From JBGSPQ01 sp041738505 (lineage in GTDB: Bacteria; Patescibacteriota; Gracilibacteria; UBA1369): 17,961 bases of DNA. The notes under the pieces were generated by a model that did no database searches, was not told the DNA's origin, and was given only the letters and a program-made list of their open reading frames with translations. This document shows, one piece after another, positions 1-6,507 of this stretch (position 1 is the stretch's first letter; each line of letters begins with the position of its first letter). The stretch lies in the NCBI GenBank assembly GCA_041738505.1, contig JBGSPQ010000017.1, forward strand, positions 1 to 17,961, in the 5' to 3' direction. The translations under genes and the position numbers were made by a program.

Positions 1-445
1 TGAATCAAGAGTAATCAGTCCCGCCATTCAGGAAAGCGTAAAAGCCGCAACCGCTAAATTCACTGCGGAGGAACTCATCACCAAAAGGTCTTTGGTAAAG
101 GAAGAAACACGTCTCAATCTGGTTGAAAGGCTGGACGACTACTATGTGATAATCGACGATTTTTCCATAGTTGATTTTAGCTTCTCGGCCGAATTCGACG
201 CCGCCATTGAAGCCAAACAGACCGCCGTGCAGACCGCTCTGAAGGCCGAAAACGACTTGAGAAGAATAGAAATCGAAGCCAAACAGAAAATAGAAACCGC
301 CAAAGCCGAAGCCGAATCCATCCGCATCCAGGCCGAAGCGCTCAAAGAAAACGCCGACCTGATCCAACTCAAAGCGGTTGAAAAATGGAACGGAATATTA
401 CCCACCTACATGATGGGTAGTTCAATCCCGCTCATCAATCTGTAA
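1..445 (+). CDS. Prohibitin/SPFH (band 7) family protein, C-terminal part
   Basis: The frame is open from the left edge (first full codon at base 2) to TAA at 443-445, so only the last 147 residues are seen. The segment starts with RVISPAIQESVKAATAKF and contains EELITKR, both typical of the end of the prohibitin SPFH domain. A long charged coiled coil follows, rich in Ala, Glu and Lys (AEAESIRIQAEALKENA), then the C-terminal KWNGILPTYMMG...PLINL block of prohibitins. Family members are membrane-anchored and form ring-like scaffolds that organise membrane proteases and lipid domains. The N-terminal membrane anchor lies outside the window. Family assignment is firm; the client of this scaffold cannot be told from the context. 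The next gene is a tRNA 11 bases downstream. Confidence 0.9.
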   Translation, partial: ESRVISPAIQESVKAATAKFTAEELITKRSLVKEETRLNLVERLDDYYVIIDDFSIVDFSFSAEFDAAIEAKQTAVQTALKAENDLRRIEIEAKQKIETAKAEAESIRIQAEALKENADLIQLKAVEKWNGILPTYMMGSSIPLINL

Positions 446-456
446 AAGGAAAACGG

Positions 457-530
457 GCGGTATTAGTACAATGGTAGTACATGGCCTTCCCAAGGCCGAG
501 ACACGGGTTCGATTCCCGTATACCGCTCCA
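457..530 (+). tRNA. tRNA-Gly (anticodon CCC)
   Basis: A full cloverleaf can be folded by eye. The acceptor stem GCGGTAT pairs with ATACCGC, and the discriminator is T followed by an encoded CCA (528-530). The D arm is GTAC-AATGGTA-GTAC. The anticodon stem TGGCC/GGCCG has one T-G pair and the loop TTCCCAA puts CCC at positions 34-36, decoding GGG. The variable loop is 4 nt, and the T arm is ACGGG-TTCGATT-CCCGT. U73 fits bacterial glycine tRNAs. It starts 11 bases after the prohibitin stop. No T-rich terminator follows; GC-rich hairpins do. Confidence 0.95.
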
Positions 531-531
531 A

Positions 532-632
532 CGCACGCAGCGAAGCGGAGTGCGCTCGCGAGCTAAGGCGAGCGTAACTGCGAGCGGAGCGAGTAACAAA
601 TTTCCTGTCCCGCACGAGCGAAGCGAAGTGCG
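532..632. repeat. Cluster of GC-rich hairpin repeats built on GCGAAGCG/GCGAGCG
   Basis: Two near-copies of one hairpin lie at 532-554 and 611-632. Each has arms CGCAC and GTGCG around a loop containing AGCGAAGCG. Between them, CGCTCGC (553-559) pairs with GCGAGCG (568-574), and another GCGAGCGGAGCGAG run lies at 581-594. The cluster fills the gap between the tRNA CCA end and the stop of the convergent 442-residue gene. It is low in sequence diversity and carries no good ORF. It may be a small dispersed palindromic repeat or act as a tRNA 3' trailer/transcription end; no T tract is seen. Confidence 0.6.
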
Positions 633-646
633 CCGGCGTTCTCCAT

Positions 647-1975
647 TCAATACTTACTGGCTTCAACAACAACTTCCACCTCGGTGCCCAGTTCAAGTTT
701 CAGGCGTTCCGCTATGGCTTGCTTGAAACCTTCCAGGAAAGATTTATTATATGAACCGTAAGTTGCGCTAAATCCCTTAAAAACAACCTGTAAACATCCA
801 CTTTCAGGCTGAACAAGTTCCACCTGGCCTCCTGCGCATAATGCTTTCGGGATATTGCCTACCCGTTCAGAAAGTTGTTTGTGTTCCCAAAAATCTTCCG
901 TGTTGCTCCAGGCGATGGTCGCGCTATCTTCACCCTCTCTCAGGCCAATGATAAATTTATTCGCGATATTGTATGATGCCATACTTTTGTCTCTCGGTCG
1001 GAGCCGACCCAGTGAATGGATTTGCGGCTTATTATCAAACGCCGCAACAAGTCTCTGCATGTTTTCTACAACTTTTGTTCGTAATTCCGGCGGCAGAGCG
1101 GCACTATCAAGCTTTGGAATCGCTGAAAGAATGGTTTCCTTACTGCTCATGAATTTAAAAACTCTGGAAGCGTCATCCGCAGTTTTTACATGCATAAGAA
1201 TATCCAAAAGTCTTTCATCCGGCTCTCCACCAATATTTCTTTCCAACCCGTCAATATCAATCACTTCGTTCTCAAGTAAGCGGTTGAATGTTTCGCTGTC
1301 CGTCCTCAAAAGAAGGACGGCTACGTCACTCTTAAGATCAAAAAATCTTCCGGAAGGGCTCTTCACTTTTTTAGCCTCCTCGTTTGAACTATTTTTAAGC
1401 CATGAAGCAAGATCCTCAAAAAGTTTGGTTTTCAAGGAATTGTCACGGGTTGTTGAAACAAGAGTGACTGCCAAACTTGCGGCATTTTTGCTTTTCAGAA
1501 CCTGGTAAACGGATTCTCTTACTTGAATATCCTTAATTGAGGAGAGCAGCTGCAAGCTTTTTGAAAATCTATTATCAAGAAGTGTATGGGCGATTACATC
1601 CGGATTATCCGTTGGCATTTCTTCCACCATTACCTTCTGGCGCGCTTCGGAATATTCATCTGCGGCATAAACTTTAGCCAGTGCATCCAAAATTGCCTTT
1701 GGGCGTTCCGTTCCGTTAATGTCTGCAATATCCAACCGTTGACGCAGTACCTCAATCAAAACACGTTGGGCGCTATAATCTTTGTTTTTATCCGCCTCTT
1801 CAATTTCACGAACAATATCCTCCGTACGGCGTTCATCGGTTTCCACCGCCGACTTAACTTTGTTTAATGCCGCATTTTGAAGAAGTGCGATTGAATGCAT
1901 CTTATCCATGTCCTCCAGTGTTGAATCTTGCCCTTGTGATGCGGTATTTTCAACGTCACCGGGTATATTTCTCAT
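647..1975 (-). CDS. Hypothetical protein, 442 aa, mostly helical
   Basis: I do not recognise a family. The protein has no signal peptide or membrane segment and should be cytoplasmic. Residues 1-320 look almost entirely helical, with an acidic N-terminal stretch (50-66) and repeated short amphipathic helices (LLDNRFSKSLQLLSSIKD, RLLDILMHVKTADDASRVFKF) reminiscent of HEAT/TPR-like solenoids; that resemblance is inference. Residues 330-442 look mixed alpha/beta, with strands VELVQ and CLQVVFKGF and a final EVEVVVEAS. The ATG at 1973-1975 is chosen because a strong promoter sits just upstream; the next Met codons are at residues 23 and 26. No Shine-Dalgarno precedes it. The TGA stop is 14 bases from the hairpin repeat cluster. 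Confidence 0.75.
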   Translation of the reverse strand: MRNIPGDVENTASQGQDSTLEDMDKMHSIALLQNAALNKVKSAVETDERRTEDIVREIEEADKNKDYSAQRVLIEVLRQRLDIADINGTERPKAILDALAKVYAADEYSEARQKVMVEEMPTDNPDVIAHTLLDNRFSKSLQLLSSIKDIQVRESVYQVLKSKNAASLAVTLVSTTRDNSLKTKLFEDLASWLKNSSNEEAKKVKSPSGRFFDLKSDVAVLLLRTDSETFNRLLENEVIDIDGLERNIGGEPDERLLDILMHVKTADDASRVFKFMSSKETILSAIPKLDSAALPPELRTKVVENMQRLVAAFDNKPQIHSLGRLRPRDKSMASYNIANKFIIGLREGEDSATIAWSNTEDFWEHKQLSERVGNIPKALCAGGQVELVQPESGCLQVVFKGFSATYGSYNKSFLEGFKQAIAERLKLELGTEVEVVVEASKY

Positions 1976-2001
1976 TTGTATAAAATAAATTATGGTAGAT
2001 A

Positions 2002-2039
2002 AATATAATACAAAAGCGTAAATGTGTCAATATATTGAC
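2002..2039 (-). promoter_or_regulatory. Sigma70-type promoter with a 14-bp palindrome over the -35
   Basis: On the minus strand a perfect TTGACA (2025-2030) is followed by a 17-base spacer and TATATT (2002-2007, 5 of 6). Transcription should start near 1995, giving a leader of about 20 bases to the ATG at 1975. The perfect palindrome GTCAATATATTGAC (2026-2039) covers most of the -35, the usual place for a repressor operator. Operator function is inference. Confidence 0.65.
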
Positions 2040-2068
2040 CCTGCTTAAGTTTTCATCAGCGCGAAAAT

Positions 2069-4816
2069 CTAAAACCCATACCCCGGATCCGGGACGGGAG
2101 TGTTTTGCACGGGAACTTCGGTGGGAGTGAAAGTAAGTGAATCATTTATAATGGCGGGGCTGTCCGCAGTGTCAGTCAATCCGCTAAAAGATTCCTCTCC
2201 CGAAACCGTAAAATCCGGTTCCGGCAAATCAGCATCCACGTCTTCTTCTTCCAAATCGGTCAAAGTCTTTTCTTCCAGTTTCTCCCCAACAAAAGTGTCT
2301 ACCGGCACGCCCGCTTCATCTCTTTCCACGTCATCTTCTTCCTCCTTCTCTTTTTCTTCCGACTTAAACAGCTTTTCATAATTGGCATCGGTCTGGAAAC
2401 TGGGGAAAGCCTCTTTACCGCGCCAGACAATGCCCTCCGGCACGTCAAAAGGTTCATCGGGTTTATCCGCCAAAACCGTAGTCATAAATTTTTGCCACAT
2501 CGGCGCCGAAGCCGTCAGACCCCACGCACTGTAAGCAAGCTTGTTGCCATCTGTGTTGCCCGTCCAGAAACCCGCCGCGATACTTGGCGAATAACCAACG
2601 GTAAGAAGATTATTGGGATAATTGGTCTTTCCCACTTTTTTATTGGAAGTACCCGTCTTGGCGGCCACCGTATGACCCGGAATAGTCAGGATGGACCTCC
2701 ACATTCCGCCCGGCCGCGCAAAAACATCGGACAAAATATTATTAAGAATATAAGCCGCCTGTGGATCCATCGCTTGCTCGCCCTTCGGTTCAAAAGATTC
2801 AATCACATTTCCATCCCTGTCGCGGATTTCCAATATCGGATTTATCTCCATATGTTTACCTCCGTTGCCCAGAGTCGCGAACCCCCCAACCAGTTCCAGC
2901 AAGGTAATTTCCCCGCTTCCTATTGAAAGAGCCGGACCGTAATGAAAAGTCCATTCGCGTTCTGCGGCCAAAAGATTAAATTCTTCTTTAAATTTTCGCA
3001 AAGAAGTAACACCCACCTTATCCATGAAATCCAAAACTTTTTCCTCACCCCCCGCGATGTAAAAAGCCTTGATGGCCGGGATGTTTCTGGACATGGCCAG
3101 CGCGTTCCTCACACTCATCTTTCCTTTATAAGTATTATCCGAATTCTTCGGTACGTAATTGTTTTCAAAAACCGTTTTTGAGTCACTCAAAATCGTACCG
3201 GAACCGATACCGCCGTTTTGAATCGCTGCCGCGTAAACCAGCGGCTTAAACGCCGAACCCGGTTGGCGGGTACTGGTAACAACATTCACCTGCCCGTCAA
3301 TTTCCGGATCCCAATAGTTTACCGACCCCACCATCGCCAGCACTTGTCCCGTGCGCACATCCAGAGACACCATGGCCGCGTTGTTGGCGCCAAACTTCCA
3401 TTTGTTGGTTTCCGCGTTTTCAGCGATTATTTCCTCCGCCAGCGACTGCATTTTGGGATCAAGAGTTGTCACCACCTCCAACCCACCGCTTTCAACAAGC
3501 TCTTTACCGTATTTCTGCTCCAGATACTCCTTCACATAAAAAACAAAATGCGGCGTTTCAAGTTTATGAGCGGGGTTTTTGAATTCAAGATCAAAAGAAT
3601 CTTTCCATGCCTGCAGACTCTGTTCCTTGGTGATATGGCCGTCTTCCACCATTCTCTGCAGAACCAGATCCTTTCTGCCTATCACATAATTCGGATCGTC
3701 GGGCGATGTACAAATAAAAATTTCCGGTGTTTCAGGTCCGACTGACTGTTCTTCTTCAACCGCCGGAGCGGCTTCGACCGGTATTTCACCCTCCGCGTCC
3801 TCTCCCGTTTCCGGCTGTACCGGCAATTCAACCATCTTTTCTTCGTCCGCGGGATTCTTGCAGTAGCCCATCAATTCTTTTTTATTTTGTCCGTAAGGGG
3901 AAAAATAACTGGGAGCTTTTGGAAGAGAAGCCAGAATCACGCTTTCAGCAAGAGTAAGCTCCGATGAGGTTTTGCCGAAAAAAGTTTTGGAAGCGGCCTC
4001 TATTCCATATGCATTGGTACCGTAGGGGATTTTGTTCAGGTACAGCTCCAAAATTTCATCTTTGGTAAACATGGATTCAATCTGCAGTGAAATCAAAAAT
4101 TCTTTGATTTTTCTTTCATAAGTTCTTTCCGGAGAAAGAAAAATATTTTTTGCAAGCTGTTGAGTGATAGTGGAAGCGCCCTGCTTGATATCCTCCTCTT
4201 CCAGATTTTTCATTTGCGCGCGCACCATTCCCAGTGCGTCAAAACCCGGGTGGTTGTAGAAATTTTTGTCCTCTATGGAAAGAGTTCCGTTTATCGCGTC
4301 TTTTGATATATGCGAGAGCGGCACATACTTTCGGTTTTCCTCGCTGAAAATTTTGTAAAGAATATTTCCCTCCCTGTCATAAATAACCGTCGTCTCGGAA
4401 AAATTCATGTCTTTTAACTCGCTCACGTCCGGCAGATCCCTGCCGAAAACCACGAAAAGTGTTGCAAGCGATAGCGCAATAAACATTGCGAATGCCAGCA
4501 TCACTTTAAATAAAGTAAATAATGGCCTGGTAACTTTCACCGTATGCCCGCCGTATTTTGATCTGATGGCGTTCGTATATTTGTATTCGCCCGATTCAAG
4601 TTTGATTTTTTTATCCGAAAGAACAATTTTAGAGGTTTCTTTTTTATCAGCGGCGTCGGATGTTTTGGAATCGGGTTGGATCTTTATGGCAATTTTTTCC
4701 GATGATTCAGTCGTTTTCACGGGTTTGTCCGATCCCACCCGCTTGGTGATTTTCGCGTTTAAGGATTTTGAGGCCTTTAGAGCCTTTTTCTTCTGTTTTG
4801 ATTTCTTCTTCGCCAT
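2069..4816 (-). CDS. Class A penicillin-binding protein (PBP1A-type transglycosylase/transpeptidase)
   Basis: This bifunctional wall synthase polymerises lipid II into glycan strands and cross-links the peptides outside the membrane. A Lys-rich cytoplasmic tail (1-95) precedes one membrane segment (about 100-124). The GT51 domain has the catalytic-Glu motif EDKNFYNHPG (E182), QGASTITQQLAKN (212-224) and the ELYLNKIPYG block. The transpeptidase domain shows all three penicillin-binding motifs: SAFK (S521, K524), SRN (576-578) and KTGT (720-723). An insert at about 318-370 between the domains is rich in Glu and Pro and carries Cys319 and Cys369, which could pair. The C-terminal 100 residues form an acidic, probably disordered tail. 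At 915 aa it is longer than usual because of both tails and the insert. It appears to be a single-gene unit. Confidence 0.95.
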   Translation of the reverse strand: MAKKKSKQKKKALKASKSLNAKITKRVGSDKPVKTTESSEKIAIKIQPDSKTSDAADKKETSKIVLSDKKIKLESGEYKYTNAIRSKYGGHTVKVTRPLFTLFKVMLAFAMFIALSLATLFVVFGRDLPDVSELKDMNFSETTVIYDREGNILYKIFSEENRKYVPLSHISKDAINGTLSIEDKNFYNHPGFDALGMVRAQMKNLEEEDIKQGASTITQQLAKNIFLSPERTYERKIKEFLISLQIESMFTKDEILELYLNKIPYGTNAYGIEAASKTFFGKTSSELTLAESVILASLPKAPSYFSPYGQNKKELMGYCKNPADEEKMVELPVQPETGEDAEGEIPVEAAPAVEEEQSVGPETPEIFICTSPDDPNYVIGRKDLVLQRMVEDGHITKEQSLQAWKDSFDLEFKNPAHKLETPHFVFYVKEYLEQKYGKELVESGGLEVVTTLDPKMQSLAEEIIAENAETNKWKFGANNAAMVSLDVRTGQVLAMVGSVNYWDPEIDGQVNVVTSTRQPGSAFKPLVYAAAIQNGGIGSGTILSDSKTVFENNYVPKNSDNTYKGKMSVRNALAMSRNIPAIKAFYIAGGEEKVLDFMDKVGVTSLRKFKEEFNLLAAEREWTFHYGPALSIGSGEITLLELVGGFATLGNGGKHMEINPILEIRDRDGNVIESFEPKGEQAMDPQAAYILNNILSDVFARPGGMWRSILTIPGHTVAAKTGTSNKKVGKTNYPNNLLTVGYSPSIAAGFWTGNTDGNKLAYSAWGLTASAPMWQKFMTTVLADKPDEPFDVPEGIVWRGKEAFPSFQTDANYEKLFKSEEKEKEEEDDVERDEAGVPVDTFVGEKLEEKTLTDLEEEDVDADLPEPDFTVSGEESFSGLTDTADSPAIINDSLTFTPTEVPVQNTPVPDPGYGF

Positions 4817-4821
4817 GGCTT

Positions 4822-4851
4822 TATATAATCAGATTTTGGTATCGCGGGCAA
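4822..4851 (-). promoter_or_regulatory. Putative promoter of the PBP gene, possibly leaderless
   Basis: On the minus strand TTGCCC (4846-4851) is followed by 18 bases and TATATA (4822-4827). The expected start point is at or next to the ATG (4814-4816), leaving no room for a ribosome site. None is seen. A leaderless mRNA is inferred. Confidence 0.4.
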
Positions 4852-4863
4852 CAGAATAAATGC

Positions 4864-4894
4864 ACAAAAAAAAGCCCCCTTTTTGAGGGGGCTT
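4864..4894 (-). terminator. Intrinsic terminator of the 53-residue Lys/Ala-rich gene
   Basis: Read on the minus strand, AAGCCCCC (4894-4887) pairs with GGGGGCTT (4879-4872) over a 7-base loop, and the 3' arm runs into a continuous T tract (4873-4867). The stem is 8 bp and GC-rich, so this is a textbook Rho-independent terminator. It lies just past the TAA at 4907 and also separates this gene from the downstream PBP promoter. Confidence 0.9.
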
Positions 4895-4906
4895 AAAAGA
4901 ATTTTA

Positions 4907-5068
4907 TTATTTCTTTTTCTTGGCGGCTTTCTTAGCCACTTTCTTTTTGGGAGCGGCTTTTTTGGCTACCTTCTTTTTTGGGGCGGCTTTTTTAGCTACC
5001 TTCTTAACTACCTTCTTTTTTGGAGCAGCTTTTTTTGGAGCTGCCTTTTTCTTTTTTGCAGTTGCCAT
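4907..5068 (-). CDS. Lys/Ala/Pro-rich histone H1-like basic protein, 53 aa
   Basis: The ORF begins MATAKKKKAAPKK and continues as tandem variants of a 10-residue unit KKKVAKKAAP, ending AAKKKK. More than half the residues are Lys and most of the rest Ala, Val or Pro. There are no acidic residues. This is the composition of histone H1 C-terminal tails and of bacterial H1-like or HU-tail proteins, which bind DNA without sequence preference. A nucleoid role is inferred from composition only; an RNA- or polyphosphate-binding role is equally possible. The gene has its own TATAAT box upstream and a strong terminator downstream, which supports a real, well-expressed monocistronic gene. No Shine-Dalgarno is visible. 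Confidence 0.8.
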   Translation of the reverse strand: MATAKKKKAAPKKAAPKKKVVKKVAKKAAPKKKVAKKAAPKKKVAKKAAKKKK

Positions 5069-5090
5069 TGTGATGGGGTTAAAGATACAA

Positions 5091-5096
5091 ATTATA
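5091..5096 (-). promoter_or_regulatory. -10 box of the 53-residue basic protein gene
   Basis: A perfect TATAAT on the minus strand lies 22 bases before the ATG at 5068. No convincing -35 is seen 16-18 bases further upstream. The leader would be about 16 nt. The rest of 5097-5215 is very AT-rich with no further gene seen. Confidence 0.5.
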
Positions 5097-5215
5097 TTGT
5101 AAAAAAAGCATTTTACTTTATCCTAATGTAAACAAAAAAAATAAAAATTGCAAAAAAAACGGCGAGATAAAACAAAAAATTAGATGACAAAAAATTATTT
5201 TTTATCAAAACTCTG

Positions 5216-5638
5216 ATGGTGGAAGTGTTCACAGATGGCTCATGCAAGGGTAATCCGGGCCCCGGAGGATGGTGCGCGATTTTGTTGAAAAAAAATATTG
5301 CAACTCCATTCAAAATTATCAAAGGGCGGGAAACCGCAACAACTAACAACAGAATGGAGATGACCGGAGTGATTGAAGCGTTAAGATTTTTGTATGAAAA
5401 TGATTTTCAGAGAGATGATATAATTTTATATTCCGACTCAAACCTGATTGTGCAGACCTTAAACAAGGGTTGGAAAAGAAAAGCCAATCTTGATTTATGG
5501 GAGGAGCTTGATCACCTGAACGAAGAATTACAGGTGGAATATGTTTGGGTGAAAGCTCACGATAAAAATAAATGGAACAATGAGTGCGACAGAATAGCAT
5601 TTGGAGAAGCCGTTAAAGCCGCGAAAGAAATTCGCTGA
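5216..5638 (+). CDS. rnhA: Ribonuclease HI
   Basis: The enzyme cleaves the RNA strand of RNA/DNA hybrids, removing R-loops and primer remnants. The 140-residue length fits a single RNase H fold with no extra domain. The signature FTDGSCKGNPGPGGW starts the protein. The catalytic residues can be placed at D7, E48 (NNRMEMTGVIEAL), D74 (LYSDSNL), and D125 in NNECDRIAFGEA, with the mobile His at H115 (VWVKAHDKNKWNNE). The basic-protrusion segment GWKRKANLDLWEEL is present. The ATG at 5216 puts D7 at the usual distance from the start. Its end overlaps the convergent sucD gene by 26 bases, so the last residues VKAAKEIR are encoded opposite the sucD stop region. Confidence 0.95.
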   Translation: MVEVFTDGSCKGNPGPGGWCAILLKKNIATPFKIIKGRETATTNNRMEMTGVIEALRFLYENDFQRDDIILYSDSNLIVQTLNKGWKRKANLDLWEELDHLNEELQVEYVWVKAHDKNKWNNECDRIAFGEAVKAAKEIR

Positions 5639-6506
5639 CCTCACCGGGAAAGTTCGCGATTTTTACATTCGCATTTTTCAAAGCGGCGATTTTATTTTCA
5701 TACGTTCCGCTGTTTCCAAAAATAATCGCGCCGGCATGTCCCATCTTTTTTTCCTTGGGTGCGGTGCGCCCCGCAATGTAGGCGATAAGCGGTTTTTTGC
5801 AGCCCGACTCAATCAAGTATTCCGCCGCTTTTTCCTCCGCGTCGCCGCCGATTTCACCGATCAAAACAATTGAGTCGGTATTATTGTCTTCATTAAAAAG
5901 TTTTATACATTCCACGGGACTCAATCCGTTAATCATGTCGCCGCCGACTCCCACAACCGTGCTCTGGCCGATGTTTTTCCGCGTCATCTGTTGGACGATT
6001 TCATAAGTCAGCGTGCCCGATCTAGATACCACTCCGGTGCGTCCCTTAATAAAAATTTCACCCGGCATGATTCCGATTTTACATTCTCCGGGAGTGATTA
6101 TTCCGGGACAGTTGGGTCCGATGAATGTAAGTTTTTTTTGCGATGCCAGTCGCGCGATTTTTATGGAGTCGTGAACCGGAACCGATTCCGTTATCATCAC
6201 AATATTCAGTCCGGCATCAAGAGCTTCCGTCGCGGCGGAAAGCGCGTGCGCGGCGGGAACGAAGATGATGGAATAATCCGCGGGATGATTTTTTAAAGTT
6301 TCTTTCACGGTGTCGTAGACGGGTATTGCTGGTGATTTTTTATCGGCGTTTTCATCTGTAAAAAACGGCCGGCCGCCCTTGCCCGGAGTAACGCCCGCCA
6401 CCACCCGCGTGCCGTACTCGCACATCAGACGGGTGTGGAATGAACCGTGGCGGCCGGTCATGCCCTGAACAATTACCCGCGTATTTTTATCAATCAAAAT
6501 GGACAT
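5613..6506 (-). CDS. sucD: Succinyl-CoA ligase (ADP-forming), alpha subunit
   Basis: With SucC this subunit interconverts succinyl-CoA + ADP + Pi and succinate + CoA + ATP. Residues 1-130 form the CoA-binding Rossmann domain (VIVQGMTGRHGSFHTRLMCEYG, GVTPGKGG). The ligase domain contains IGPNCPGII (129-137) and GVVSRSGTLTYE (158-169). The phosphorylated His is H257 in MGHAGAIIFGNSGTYENK. The start is taken at MSILIDK because it lies one base after the sucC stop and matches the family N-terminus; a longer reading to 6644 would overlap sucC by 137 bases. At 297 aa it is near the E. coli length (289). No Shine-Dalgarno is obvious, so translation is probably coupled to sucC. Confidence 0.95.
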   Translation of the reverse strand: MSILIDKNTRVIVQGMTGRHGSFHTRLMCEYGTRVVAGVTPGKGGRPFFTDENADKKSPAIPVYDTVKETLKNHPADYSIIFVPAAHALSAATEALDAGLNIVMITESVPVHDSIKIARLASQKKLTFIGPNCPGIITPGECKIGIMPGEIFIKGRTGVVSRSGTLTYEIVQQMTRKNIGQSTVVGVGGDMINGLSPVECIKLFNEDNNTDSIVLIGEIGGDAEEKAAEYLIESGCKKPLIAYIAGRTAPKEKKMGHAGAIIFGNSGTYENKIAALKNANVKIANFPGEVSEFLSRL

Positions 6507-6507
6507 A

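Noticed and set aside
532..632. CRISPR array
   Set aside because: Units are hairpins of slightly different sequence with irregular spacing and no unique equal-length spacers; no cas genes are present.
481..726. Plus-strand ORF overlapping the tRNA and hairpin repeats
   Set aside because: It reads through the tRNA gene and the repeats and overlaps the end of the 442-residue gene; no ribosome site or plausible protein composition.
4883..5131. Plus-strand ORFs encoding Phe/Leu/Gly-rich, membrane-like peptides
   Set aside because: They are the complement of the Lys/Ala-rich 53-residue gene; the minus-strand reading has a promoter box, start, stop and terminator.
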